The translations under genes were made by a program, and so were the position numbers. A stretch of 64,000 nucleotides of DNA from Rubrivivax sp. Lineage in GTDB: Bacteria; Pseudomonadota; Gammaproteobacteria; Burkholderiales; Burkholderiaceae_C. Shown in pieces: positions 36,639 through 45,167 of this stretch (position 1 is its first letter; each line of letters begins with the position of its first letter). The stretch is from NCBI GenBank assembly GCA_021300575.1, contig JAJTDM010000049.1, positions 1 through 64,000 on the forward strand. The letters run 5' to 3'. The notes beneath the pieces were generated by a model. The model had not been told where the DNA came from and made no database searches. It saw only the letters and a list, made by a program, of their open reading frames with translations.

Positions 36639-37346
36639 TCAGACTCCTTCCTTGGCGCGGGTGGTGCGCTTTTCGATGCGCTTTTCGGGGGTGGCGTTGA
36701 GCACCAGGCGGTGCACGTAAATGCCGGGCAGGTGAATGGCGTCGGGGTCCAGCGCGCCGGTCTCGACGATCTCCTCCACCTCCACCACACTGATCTTGCC
36801 GGCCATGGCCACGGCCGGGTTGAAGTTGCGGGCCGTGCGGCGGTAGACCAGGTTGCCGGACTTGTCGGCCTTCCAGGCCTTCGAAAGCGACACATCGGGC
36901 TGCAGCGCCCGCTCCATCACGTAGGTGTGGCCGTCAAACTCGCGCAGCTCCTTGCCCTCGGCCACCTGGGTGCCCACGCCGGTTCGGGTGAAGAAGGCGG
37001 GAATGCCCGCGCCGCCGGCGCGCAGGCGCTCGGCCAGCGTGCCCTGGGGCGTGAACTCCAGCTCCAGTTCGCCCGCCAGGTACTGACGCTCGAACTCTTT
37101 GTTCTCGCCCACGTAGCTGGAGATCATCTTGCGGATCTGGCGCGTTTCCAGCAGCTGGCCCAGGCCGAAGCCGTCCACGCCGGCGTTGTTGGAGATCACC
37201 GTCAAGTCCTTGGCGCCGGTGTCGCGCAGGGCGGCGATCAGGGCTTCGGGGATGCCGCAGAGGCCGAAACCGCCCACGGCGAACAACTGCCCGTCCCGGA
37301 CGATGCCTTCAAGCGCCTTGGCAGCGCTGGGGTAGATCTTGTTCAT
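36639..37346 (-). CDS. scoA: 3-oxoacid CoA-transferase subunit A
   Basis: A 235-residue alpha subunit, partner of the downstream scoB product. The ATG at 37346 has AGGAAG six bases upstream and gives [21 protein letters not shown]. The CoA-binding glycine loop [25 protein letters not shown], and [16 protein letters not shown] are intact. The 219 bases upstream hold an 11-bp direct-repeat array that may regulate the pair. Confidence 0.95.
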   Translation of the reverse strand: MNKIYPSAAKALEGIVRDGQLFAVGGFGLCGIPEALIAALRDTGAKDLTVISNNAGVDGFGLGQLLETRQIRKMISSYVGENKEFERQYLAGELELEFTPQGTLAERLRAGGAGIPAFFTRTGVGTQVAEGKELREFDGHTYVMERALQPDVSLSKAWKADKSGNLVYRRTARNFNPAVAMAGKISVVEVEEIVETGALDPDAIHLPGIYVHRLVLNATPEKRIEKRTTRAKEGV

Positions 37347-37483
37347 GGAACTTCCTGTGCCGGCCAATCACCGGCGGTTGATGAGTCGCTGGCGTGCAAC
37401 CAGCGGCGATGCAGATTATCCAATCCGGCGCCTTGAGCGAGGCTGACACCGCCAACCTCTTCCGCGCTTGCGCTGCTGAGCCC

Positions 37484-37527
37484 TTGCACGCCCGTTGCAC
37501 GCCCGTTGCACGCCCTTTGCAATCCCT
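37484..37527. repeat. four 11-bp direct repeats upstream of scoAB
   Basis: Four head-to-tail 11-base units read TTGCACGCCCG twice, then TTGCACGCCCT and TTGCAATCCCT on the plus strand. They lie 138-181 bases upstream of the scoA start codon and about 40 bases beyond the end of the thioesterase gene. A period of 11 places each copy on the same face of the helix, as expected of a binding array for a regulator. No matching regulator gene is next to it. Confidence 0.6.
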
Positions 37528-37565
37528 TTGTGCGATGTTTGTGGCCCCCGGGCACCTGCCCTATC

Positions 37566-37988
37566 TCAGCTGACCAGGTCGCGCAGCCAGTCGGGCAGCG
37601 GAGCAGACTTCTTGGCGGCGTAGTCTGACCACACCGTTGTCGCGCCACCCTCGGCGTAGACCACGCCGGGTTCGTCGACGCGTTCCAGCGTGATGTAGGT
37701 GTCGAAACTGCTGCGGCCGGGGTTGGTCACATAGTGCTTGGCCAGGACGTCCCCTGGAAACTCCAGTTGTCGGACGAAGTTGCAGAACGCATTGACGATG
37801 AGCGGGCCCTGCTCGGTGGACGGATTGGCCGCAGCCCCCACCTTGTACAGCCACTCCAGACGCACGATCTCCAGGTAGCGGAAGTAGATCGTGTTGTTGA
37901 CATGGCCCATGGCGTCCATGTCGCCCCAGCGGATGGGGATCACCATCTCATGAGTGAGTTTTTTGTCGTCGGGCAGGGTGAATCGCAT
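37566..37988 (-). CDS. acyl-CoA thioesterase, YbgC/4-hydroxybenzoyl-CoA type
   Basis: A 140-residue hotdog-fold thioesterase. The motif WGDMDAMGHVNNTIYFRYLEIVRLEWL carries the catalytic aspartate and helix of the YbgC/4HBT family. LEFPGDVLAKHYVTNPGRSSFDTYITL is the following sheet. It probably hydrolyses a short or medium acyl-CoA; substrate not predictable. It lies between yceH and scoA on the same strand. Confidence 0.88.
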   Translation of the reverse strand: MRFTLPDDKKLTHEMVIPIRWGDMDAMGHVNNTIYFRYLEIVRLEWLYKVGAAANPSTEQGPLIVNAFCNFVRQLEFPGDVLAKHYVTNPGRSSFDTYITLERVDEPGVVYAEGGATTVWSDYAAKKSAPLPDWLRDLVS

Positions 37989-38018
37989 GAAGACTCTCTC
38001 GATAGCAGGCCGGTGGCC

Positions 38019-38720
38019 TCAGGTGGACGCAGCCTGGATACCCAGTTCGCTGCACAGCCGCTGCACCACGGCCTTGAGTTGCTGCACCTCGGCCGCCAGG
38101 CGGGCTTGCTCGGCCTTCAGCGCGGCCAGTTCGCCTGCTGACACGTCCATGCCCCAGGTGCCCGCGGGCGAGGTTGCCGCAGCCATGCCCGCAAGGCCCG
38201 CTGGACTGGGCGCCGGCAAGGCCACCTCGCCGCTCAGCAGATGCGCCCAACGCGCCTCACGCTCGCCAGGTGCACGCGGCAGCTTGACCACCCGCACGGG
38301 CTCGCGCGTCGCCAACTCGTCCAGGAACCCTTCCACCGACGAGATGTCGGCAAACCTGTGCAGCCGCTCGGTGTTCAGGCGCAACTCGGCCGAGGTCTGC
38401 GGGCCGCGCAACATCAGCACCGCCAGCAGCGCCACCGACTGCCCCGGCAGGCCCAGGCGGCGGCCCAGGTTGTGCTCGAAGCGCACCACCCGGCTGCCAC
38501 TGCCTTCAAACACCAGGCTCAAAGTCTTGAGGCTGTCCACCGCGGTCAGGACTTCGGCCTCGGTGGCCTCGATGACGGGCGAGCGCGCGGTCTTCTGGTT
38601 GCAGCCCGCCACCAGCGCGTTCAGCGACAGCGGGTAGGTGTCAGGCACGGTGTGCTGCTTTTCCACCAGTACGCCCAGCACCCGTGCTTCCAGCGGCGTG
38701 AGGATCCTGACCTGCACCAC
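38019..38720 (-). CDS. YceH family protein (DUF480)
   Basis: A 233-residue protein with two winged-helix domains: LTPLEARVLGVLVEKQHTVPDTYPLSLNALVAGCNQKTARSPV (about 8-50) is the family signature. A C-terminal coiled coil (ELAALKAEQARLAAEVQQLKAVVQRL) ends it. Function is not established in the family; a nucleic-acid-binding role is suggested by the fold. It follows the SDR gene by four bases. Confidence 0.9.
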   Translation of the reverse strand: MVQVRILTPLEARVLGVLVEKQHTVPDTYPLSLNALVAGCNQKTARSPVIEATEAEVLTAVDSLKTLSLVFEGSGSRVVRFEHNLGRRLGLPGQSVALLAVLMLRGPQTSAELRLNTERLHRFADISSVEGFLDELATREPVRVVKLPRAPGEREARWAHLLSGEVALPAPSPAGLAGMAAATSPAGTWGMDVSAGELAALKAEQARLAAEVQQLKAVVQRLCSELGIQAAST

Positions 38721-38724
38721 CGCG

Positions 38725-39507
38725 TCAGACCCCGAAACCGTCGTCGGCCTGGATGACGGCGCCGTTGATGAAGTGGCTTTCGTTGGCGCATAACATCATC
38801 AGCGTGGCATCCAGGTCCTGCGGCTGGCCCACCCGCTTGCGCGGCAGCATCTGCACGAGCTTCTGGCCGGCCTCGGTCTTCCAATGATGGTGGTTGATCT
38901 CGGTGTCGATGTAGCCGGGGCAGATGGCGTTGACGTTGATGCCGAAACGGCCCCATTCCAGCGCCATGGCGCGCGTCATGTGGATCACGGCCGCCTTGCT
39001 CATGCAGTACACGCCGATCTGGCTCAGCACCCGCAGCCCGGCCATCGAGGCAATGTTCACGATACGCCCCCCCGTGAAGGTGCCGGGCGCGGTGCCGCGC
39101 GAGCGGGCGATCATGCGCTTGCCCACCTCCTGCGCGACGAAGAAGGCACCACGGGTGTTGGTGTCCATGATGAAGTCGTAGTCCTTCGGGCTCACGTCGA
39201 CCAGCTTCTGCGTGGTGCTGACGCCAGAGTTGTTGATCAGGATGTCGATGGTGCCCATCTCGGTCTCGGCATGGGCCACCGCCGCCTTGATGCTGTCGTG
39301 GTCGGTCACATCCAGTTCCACCACGTGAGCATCACCGCCCTCGGACTCGATCTCGGCCCGCAGGGACATCAGCTTGTCCACCCGCCGCGCGGCCAGCACC
39401 ACGCCCGCACCAGCCTTCGCCAAGGTGCGCGCGAACTGCGATCCCAGCCCGCTGGAGGCCCCCGTCACCAGGGCCACGCGGCCCGCCAGATCGATCTCGT
39501 ATGCCAT
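38725..39507 (-). CDS. short-chain dehydrogenase/reductase
   Basis: A 260-residue NAD(P)-dependent oxidoreductase. The ATG at 39507 has AAGGAACGGGA just upstream. The cofactor motif TGASSGLG (about 15-22), NNSG (INNSGVS), the catalytic Ser in NIASMAGL and YxxxK in GVYCMSKAAV are present. An insertion RSRGTAPGTFTGGRIV before the catalytic Ser is seen in a subset of SDRs that act on acyl or alcohol substrates. ETF-QO is encoded divergently, and a thioesterase and CoA transferase lie nearby, consistent with acyl-CoA metabolism (inference). Confidence 0.9.
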   Translation of the reverse strand: MAYEIDLAGRVALVTGASSGLGSQFARTLAKAGAGVVLAARRVDKLMSLRAEIESEGGDAHVVELDVTDHDSIKAAVAHAETEMGTIDILINNSGVSTTQKLVDVSPKDYDFIMDTNTRGAFFVAQEVGKRMIARSRGTAPGTFTGGRIVNIASMAGLRVLSQIGVYCMSKAAVIHMTRAMALEWGRFGINVNAICPGYIDTEINHHHWKTEAGQKLVQMLPRKRVGQPQDLDATLMMLCANESHFINGAVIQADDGFGV

Positions 39508-39627
39508 GTCCCGTTCCTTCGTGTGAGTACGCTGCCGCGTCCCGAAGAACGATAGCACGCCACCTAGAATCGCAACCCTTGCACAACCGGTGCCACGACA
39601 CCGGAAAGCCCCTGAGGAGAGACCTGC

Positions 39628-41337
39628 ATGACCGCGTCCATGACCCCCCCCATGACCTCCCCCATAACCTCCCAGAACATCCTGGACCAGTTCGGCCCGC
39701 GCGAGGCCATGGAGTACGACGTGGTGGTGGTGGGTGGCGGCCCGGCGGGCCTGAGCACGGCCATCCGCCTCAAGCAGCTCAACCCGGAGATTTCAGTGGT
39801 GGTGCTGGAGAAGGGCTCGGAGCCCGGCGCCCACATCCTCTCCGGTGCAGTGATGGACCCGCGCGCCATCAACGAGCTGTTCCCCGACTGGAAAGAGCGC
39901 GGTGCCCCGCTGAACCAGCCCGTCACTGGGGACGAGGTGCTGTTCCTCGATGAAGAGGGTGCGCAGAAGACGCCGGACTGGCTGGTGCCGGGTTGCCTGC
40001 ACAACGAGGGCAACTATGTCATCAGCCTGGGTGCGGTGACCAAGTGGCTGGCCGAGCAGGCCGAAGGCCTGGGCGTGGAGATCTTTCCCGGCTTCACCGC
40101 CGCCGAAGTGCTGTACGACGAGGCTGGCGCGGTGCGCGGCGTGGCCACCGGCAACCTCGGCATCGGCAAGGACGGCCAGCCGCATGACGGGTTTCAGCTG
40201 GGCATGGAACTGCTCGGCAAGTACACAGTCTTTGCCGAGGGCGCACGCGGCCACCTGGGCAAGCAGTTGATCGCGCGCTTCCACCTGGACGAGGGGCGCG
40301 ACCCGCAGAGCTACGCCATCGGCATCAAGGAACTCTGGGAGATCGACCCCGCCAAGGCCAAGCCGGGTCTCGTGGTGCACACCGCCGGCTGGCCCATGGA
40401 CGAGCACACCTACGGTGGCGGCTTCCTTTACCACCTGGAAGGCAACAAGGTGACGCTGGGCTTCGTCACCGGTCTGGACTACCAGAACCCCTGGATCAGC
40501 CCCTTCGAGGAGATGCAGCGCTGGAAGACGCACCCCTCCATCCGCGCCCACCTCGAAGGCGGCAAACGCATCGGCTACGGCGCGCGCGCCATCACTGCTG
40601 GCGGGCTGCTGAGCCTGCCCAAGCTGGTGTTCCCGGGCGGCGCCCTGGTGGGCTGCGACGCCGGCACGCTGAATGCCGCCCGCATCAAGGGCAGTCACGC
40701 GGCCATCAAGACCGGCATGTTGGTGGCCGAGGCCAGCGCCCCGGCCCTGGCCGCGGGCCGTGCACAGGACGAACTGGCGGCCTACCCCGAGGCCTTCGAG
40801 AAGAGCTGGCTGCATGAGGAGTTGAACGCCAGCCGCAACTTCAAGCAGTGGTTCAAGAAGGGCAACACCGTGGGCGCGGTGATGACGGGCATCGAGCAGT
40901 GGCTGCTGCCCAAGCTGGGCATCAAGAGCCCGCCCTGGACCCTCCATCGCCACGCGCCCGACCACGGCCGGCTGCACGCAGCCAGCCAGGTGGCGCCCAT
41001 CCGCTATCCCAAGCCCGACGGGGTGCTCACCTTCGACCGGCTGAGTTCGGTGTTCATCAGCAACACCAACCATGAGGAGAACCAGCCGACGCACCTGACG
41101 CTGAAGGATGCCTCGGTGCCCGTGGCAATCAACCTCGAGCGCTACGCCGGCCCCGAGAGCCGCTACTGCCCGGCCGGCGTGTACGAGTACGTGAAGATCG
41201 ACGACGGCAGCGACCGCCTGCAGATCAACGCGCAGAACTGCGTGCACTGCAAGACCTGCGATATCAAAGATCCGACGCAGAACATCGTCTGGGTCACCCC
41301 CGAGGGCGGCGGCGGGCCGAATTACGCGGGGATGTGA
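39628..41337 (+). CDS. electron transfer flavoprotein-ubiquinone oxidoreductase
   Basis: A 569-residue membrane-associated iron-sulfur flavoprotein that passes electrons from ETF, charged by acyl-CoA and dimethylglycine dehydrogenases, to ubiquinone. The FAD motif DVVVVGGGPAGLSTAIRLKQ, the GG-type ring EKGSEPGAHILSGAV, the ubiquinone-binding region HTAGWPMDEHTYGGGFLYH and the C-terminal [4Fe-4S] cysteines (YCPAGVYEY and NCVHCKTCDIKDP) are intact. AGGAGAG stands seven bases ahead of the ATG at 39628. The last codons fall in the first unit of a 51-bp tandem repeat. Confidence 0.96.
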   Translation: MTASMTPPMTSPITSQNILDQFGPREAMEYDVVVVGGGPAGLSTAIRLKQLNPEISVVVLEKGSEPGAHILSGAVMDPRAINELFPDWKERGAPLNQPVTGDEVLFLDEEGAQKTPDWLVPGCLHNEGNYVISLGAVTKWLAEQAEGLGVEIFPGFTAAEVLYDEAGAVRGVATGNLGIGKDGQPHDGFQLGMELLGKYTVFAEGARGHLGKQLIARFHLDEGRDPQSYAIGIKELWEIDPAKAKPGLVVHTAGWPMDEHTYGGGFLYHLEGNKVTLGFVTGLDYQNPWISPFEEMQRWKTHPSIRAHLEGGKRIGYGARAITAGGLLSLPKLVFPGGALVGCDAGTLNAARIKGSHAAIKTGMLVAEASAPALAAGRAQDELAAYPEAFEKSWLHEELNASRNFKQWFKKGNTVGAVMTGIEQWLLPKLGIKSPPWTLHRHAPDHGRLHAASQVAPIRYPKPDGVLTFDRLSSVFISNTNHEENQPTHLTLKDASVPVAINLERYAGPESRYCPAGVYEYVKIDDGSDRLQINAQNCVHCKTCDIKDPTQNIVWVTPEGGGGPNYAGM

Positions 41338-41440
41338 TGGCCGAAGGCTGGCACAGGCCCCGCCTGCCTGATGCTCGCGGGGATGTGATGGCCACCGGCC
41401 AGCACAGGCCCCGCCTGCCTGATGCTCGCGGGGATGTGAG
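41325..41440. repeat. 51-bp tandem direct repeat at the 3' end of the ETF-QO gene
   Basis: Units begin at 41325, 41376 and 41427, each opening with CGCGGGGATGTGA; the first two are full length and nearly identical (only a few differences around GGCCGAAGGCTGG / GGCCACCGGCCAG), the third is partial. The first unit contains the last four codons and stop of the ETF-QO gene, so the repeat seems to have grown from the gene end. Units contain GCACAGGCCCCGCCTGCCTG. No protein coding is evident. Confidence 0.85.
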
Positions 41441-41515
41441 GACCCAAGGCCCGTACTGCTGCGTCACACCTGACACCAGCCGCATGCCCAAGACCACGAC
41501 ATCTGCAGCCACGCC

Positions 41516-41821
41516 ATGAGACTCAGCAGCACGGAACAGCAGGCCATCCGGACCGCGGCAGCCGAATGCTTTGGTCCTGATGCCACGGTGCGGCTGTTCG
41601 GCTCTCGCGCCAGACCAGACGGGCGCGGCGGTGACATTGACCTGCTGATCGAGACCCATCAGTCCGACCCCGACCTGGTTTCCCATGCCCACACCCGCTT
41701 CCTGGCGCTGCTGTACGGCCGGCTGGGGGAGCAAAAGATCGACGTGTTGGTGGACTACCCGGGCCGGCGGTTTCACCCGCCGGTCTACGCAGTTGCCCGG
41801 CAAGAGGGGGTGATGCTGTGA
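41516..41821 (+). CDS. mntA: MntA-type antitoxin nucleotidyltransferase
   Basis: A 101-residue minimal nucleotidyltransferase. The motif FGSRARPDGRGGDIDL has GS (29-30) and the metal-binding D40/D42; a third acidic residue is likely in KIDVLVD. In characterised pairs MntA transfers AMP to a tyrosine of HepT and blocks its RNase activity. Its last four bases overlap the start of the HepT-like gene (GTGA), the usual toxin-antitoxin arrangement. Confidence 0.88.
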   Translation: MRLSSTEQQAIRTAAAECFGPDATVRLFGSRARPDGRGGDIDLLIETHQSDPDLVSHAHTRFLALLYGRLGEQKIDVLVDYPGRRFHPPVYAVARQEGVML

Positions 41822-42306
41822 ACTCGGATGTTTCGCGTGCCGCCAGACTGAAATGGGCCGAAGCTTGGGATCAGTGCCAACGCCACCTCCACCACCTGCA
41901 CCACGCACTGGCCGCCGTGCAGGCCGCTTTGCCCCTGACGGCGCAACGGCTGCGGGAACTGGACGATGAGGCGGTGCAGGACTGGGACCAGTTGATCCTG
42001 CGCTTGACGAAACTGCAGGACACCATGGGCTCCAGACTCTTTGCGGCCACGCTCGAAGTGCTGCAGGAGCCCTATGACGACCGGCCCATGATCGACCGTC
42101 TCAACCGGCTGGAGAAGCTGGGGTACCTCGCCTCCGTAGAGGAATGGCAGCGCCTGCGCGTGATCCGCAACCGCTTTGCCCACGACTACCCTGAAGATGA
42201 TGCGCTGAAGGCCGCCCACCTCAACGAGGCGGCGGAAGCTGGCCTGGTGCTGGCTCGTGCGCTGGGGCGGTTTGCCGCACTGGCCGTGCAGCATGGGCAA
42301 AGCTGA
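41818..42306 (+). CDS. hepT: HepT-type HEPN toxin
   Basis: A 162-residue all-helical HEPN-domain protein starting at GTG 41818. The RX4HXY active site reads R117-NRFA-H122-D-Y124, which includes the tyrosine AMPylated by MntA in known systems. All key residues are intact, so it should be an active RNase toxin when unmodified. The pair lies just after the 51-bp repeat, a plausible acquisition site, and ends 18 bases from the convergent aminotransferase gene. Confidence 0.88.
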   Translation: MNSDVSRAARLKWAEAWDQCQRHLHHLHHALAAVQAALPLTAQRLRELDDEAVQDWDQLILRLTKLQDTMGSRLFAATLEVLQEPYDDRPMIDRLNRLEKLGYLASVEEWQRLRVIRNRFAHDYPEDDALKAAHLNEAAEAGLVLARALGRFAALAVQHGQS

Positions 42307-42323
42307 TCAGCTTTCGGGGCGGC

Positions 42324-43526
42324 TCATCCCGCTGCCGACCAGTCCTTCAGCGCGTGCACAGCCGCCTCCACGCCACCGGGACCGAAGCGAATACCCTGCA
42401 CCGCCATGGCCGCTTCGACGCCGGCCAGGCAGCCCAGGATGGACGCCGGGTTCTGGTCACCGAGATGACCGATGCGAAAGCCCCGGCCCTGCAGCGGCCC
42501 CAGCGCGCCGGCAAAAGCCACCTGGAAGCGCTCACGCGCGACGGCACGCAGCGCGTCCACGTCCGTGCCCAGCGGCACCGTGACGGTGGTGACGGACACC
42601 GAGCGCGCGGCGGGGTCCTGGCAGAAGAACCCCAGCGTCCCCGCGGTGCTCCAGGCCTGCACGGCAGCGTGTACCGCACCCGCCAGCCGGCGGTGGCGCT
42701 CGAACACAGCCTCGAGACCTTCTGCAAACAACAGGTCCAATGCGGCCTGCATGCCGGCCACCAGCGTCTGCGGCGCCGTGCCGCAGAACTTGCGGTAGGA
42801 CAGCTCGCTGTGCCGCCGTACCCAATCCCAGTAGAAACGAGGCGCGGGGTTGGCGCGGGCCGCGTCCATGGCGCGCGCGTTGGCCGCGATGAGGCCCACG
42901 CCCGGCGGGCACATCAGACCCTTCTGCGAGGCGCCCACCACCACATCGGCACCCAGTTCGTCCATGGAGAACGGCGCGGCACCCAGCGAGGCCACGACGT
43001 CCACCACGAAGAGGGCCGGATGGCCCGTGGCCTTCACAGCCCGCTTCAGTGAGGCCAGGTCGGTGGTGACGCCACTGGAGGTGTCGGTGTGCACCACGAA
43101 GATGGCGCCAATCTCCTGCGCCGTGTCAGCCCGCAGGGCCTGCACCACGGCCGCTTCATCAATCGGCAGGCCCTCGATCCAGGGCGTGCGCACCACCTGG
43201 CGCCCCAGCGCCTCGGTCTGCACCGCCCAGGATTCCGAGAAGTGGCCCGTACCGGGCACCAGTGCGGTGCCGCCCAGCGGCAACAGGTTTTCGACCACCG
43301 CCTCCCACACCCCATGGCCGTTGGAGGCATAAAGGAAGACGTCGCCCTGCGCGGTGCCCAGCAGGCGCTTGAGGCCGACCTCGCAGGCCGCGATGGTGCT
43401 GTCCACACGCGGATCGGCCAGGTCCATGGGTTGGCGGCACATGGCCCACAGCACCTCGTCAGGCACCGGGGTGGGCCCGGGCGAGTGCAGGAATCGGCGG
43501 CCGGGAATGCGGGTGGTGGTGGTCAT
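42324..43526 (-). CDS. class V aminotransferase, alanine/serine-glyoxylate type
   Basis: A 400-residue PLP enzyme. FLHSPGPTPVPDEVLWAM at the start, VHTDTSSGVTTDL, FVVDVVASLGAAPFSMDELGADVVVGASQKGLMCPPGVGLIA (PLP lysine in SQKG) and a C-terminal FRIGHLGDQNPASILGCLAGVEAAM identify the alanine-glyoxylate/serine-glyoxylate aminotransferase group. It would convert glyoxylate to glycine using an amino acid donor. It follows the deaminase-like gene on the same strand by 64 bases. Confidence 0.9.
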   Translation of the reverse strand: MTTTTRIPGRRFLHSPGPTPVPDEVLWAMCRQPMDLADPRVDSTIAACEVGLKRLLGTAQGDVFLYASNGHGVWEAVVENLLPLGGTALVPGTGHFSESWAVQTEALGRQVVRTPWIEGLPIDEAAVVQALRADTAQEIGAIFVVHTDTSSGVTTDLASLKRAVKATGHPALFVVDVVASLGAAPFSMDELGADVVVGASQKGLMCPPGVGLIAANARAMDAARANPAPRFYWDWVRRHSELSYRKFCGTAPQTLVAGMQAALDLLFAEGLEAVFERHRRLAGAVHAAVQAWSTAGTLGFFCQDPAARSVSVTTVTVPLGTDVDALRAVARERFQVAFAGALGPLQGRGFRIGHLGDQNPASILGCLAGVEAAMAVQGIRFGPGGVEAAVHALKDWSAAG

Positions 43527-43590
43527 GGGCTCGAAGAGGAAAGGAGATGGGAGATCGCAGCGGGTGCGGTGGGGTTCGGCTTGAGGCCGA

Positions 43591-44868
43591 TCAAAAACAG
43601 GTGATCAAGGCGTCGACCACCTGGCCGTCATCATCGATCACCGCCATCCAGCGCCATTTGTCGAAGGTGGTGCAGGGGTGGGAGATGCCGAGCGCCACGC
43701 GGTCGCCCACCTTCAGCGCTCCCGCACCTTCCGCAAAGCGCAAGTGGGCGTGCTGGTCGTTCATGCCCGAAATCTTCCAGGCTGTGGGCGTGGGCTGCGG
43801 CTGCCCCGACCCCGCCGGGCACCAACGCACCGGCACCGGCATCTCGATGTCGTAGGACAGATCGCGGCGCCCGCCCGTGAGCAGGGCGAGCCCGGGCTCG
43901 GGCACGGACTGCACCACGGTCCAGACCTCCAGCGCTGCTTCCAGGCCGCGGTCGCAGCCCAGGCGCCGGTTGACCGCGCTCACCAGGCGCCGGTAGTTGC
44001 CGTCGTCATGCGTGACGTAGCAGCCTGAGCGCAACACACCCACCACAGGCCGGGACAGGGCCGGCTTCAAGGCCGGTGCGACCAGGTCAAAGATGCCCGA
44101 GCCGCCGGCGGAGACGATCACCTCATCCGTGTCGAACAGGCCCTCGGTGTCCAGTTGCGCTGCCAGCGCCTGCACACGGCTCATTAGCGCCTGCGACGAG
44201 GCGCGGTCGGCATCGTCTTCACCCTTGACGCCCAAGCCTTCGTAGCACTCCACCCCCGCCAGGCGCACGGCCTGGCTGTGGTGGGCGGCGCGGGCCAGGG
44301 CCACCGCATCGTCATGGCTTCGCACGCCCGTGCGGCCGCCCGGCACGCCCACTTCCACCAGGACCTCGAACGCTGCGGTCATGCCAAGGGCCTCGATCAT
44401 CCGCAACTGGTCCAGCGAGTCCAGCAGGAACACCACCCGCAGGCCCGGCGTCTCGGCCAGCAAGCGCGCCACTTCCACCAGATCCTGCGCCTGCAGCACC
44501 TGGTTGGCGATCAAGGCGTTGCGCACCCCTGACTGCACCGCCACGCGCAACTGCGCAATGGTGGCCACGGTGATGCCCCAGGCGCCTTGCCGCAACTGGG
44601 CATCGAAGAGCTGGGGGGACATCGTGGTCTTGCCGTGGGGTGCAAAGGCAATGCCCTGCCCGTCCACGAAGTCCTGCATCCACCGCAGGTTGTGGGCCAG
44701 TTGAGGCTGCTTGATCACCGCCAGCGGCAAGGGCAGATCGCCCCGCCAGACGTTCCAGCCCTGCGCCGCCACCTGAGAGCGACGAAGGGGTGCGGCGCCA
44801 TGAGGAAAACCTTTGAGCCAGGGCCCGAGCCACGGGTCCAGCAGGTCTTGGTGCAGAGGCTCTTGCAT
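43591..44868 (-). CDS. amino acid deaminase / D-serine dehydratase-like PLP enzyme
   Basis: A 425-residue fold-type III PLP enzyme (alanine-racemase-like N-terminal barrel with a D-serine dehydratase-like C-terminal domain). The PLP lysine lies in FAPHGKTTMSPQLF. VEVGVPGGRTGVRS and VIVSAGGSGIFDLV are barrel motifs; the C-terminal HPCTTFDKWRWMAVIDDDG carries the His/Cys metal site. Relatives act on D-serine, D-threonine or 3-hydroxyaspartate. The ATG at 44868 was chosen; a longer reading from 44919 adds 17 non-conserved residues. The EamA exporter gene is divergent. Confidence 0.85.
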   Translation of the reverse strand: MQEPLHQDLLDPWLGPWLKGFPHGAAPLRRSQVAAQGWNVWRGDLPLPLAVIKQPQLAHNLRWMQDFVDGQGIAFAPHGKTTMSPQLFDAQLRQGAWGITVATIAQLRVAVQSGVRNALIANQVLQAQDLVEVARLLAETPGLRVVFLLDSLDQLRMIEALGMTAAFEVLVEVGVPGGRTGVRSHDDAVALARAAHHSQAVRLAGVECYEGLGVKGEDDADRASSQALMSRVQALAAQLDTEGLFDTDEVIVSAGGSGIFDLVAPALKPALSRPVVGVLRSGCYVTHDDGNYRRLVSAVNRRLGCDRGLEAALEVWTVVQSVPEPGLALLTGGRRDLSYDIEMPVPVRWCPAGSGQPQPTPTAWKISGMNDQHAHLRFAEGAGALKVGDRVALGISHPCTTFDKWRWMAVIDDDGQVVDALITCF

Positions 44869-45070
44869 GGCGGAAGTGGTTGGGAGTGCGGGCTGGCCGG
44901 GTGGTGCGTGGATCGGCACACCATCGTGCCGCCCTCCTGAACTCTACGTCGTTGAGAGCCCAAGCCCCGGCCGAGGTCCAGAACGCGGCGATACTCGCCG
45001 GCGCCTCGGCAGGCCCAGCACCCAAGTGGGCTTGCCTTCCGCCGGGCAAAACCTGCTTGGCCGGCGCCGC

Positions 45071-45130
45071 CCGCCGAGGTCGGCTGATGCCCGCTGAAGC
45101 CCGCCGAAGCTCGCTGACGCCCGCTGATGC
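45071..45130. repeat. six 10-bp direct repeats upstream of the EamA exporter
   Basis: Six consecutive 10-base units match the consensus CCGCTGAAGC with one to three changes each; they end 37 bases before the exporter start codon at 45168. The gene-free stretch 44869-45167 between the divergent deaminase and exporter genes contains nothing else I can recognise. The period of about one helical turn suggests a regulator-binding array, but simple slippage is an alternative. Confidence 0.5.
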
Positions 45131-45167
45131 CGGCATTTCCGAACCCCGATTCACTTACCGCTCCACC

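Noticed and set aside
41325..41440. CRISPR array
   Set aside because: Units are directly abutting with 51-bp period and nearly identical throughout, with no unique spacers, and there are no cas genes.
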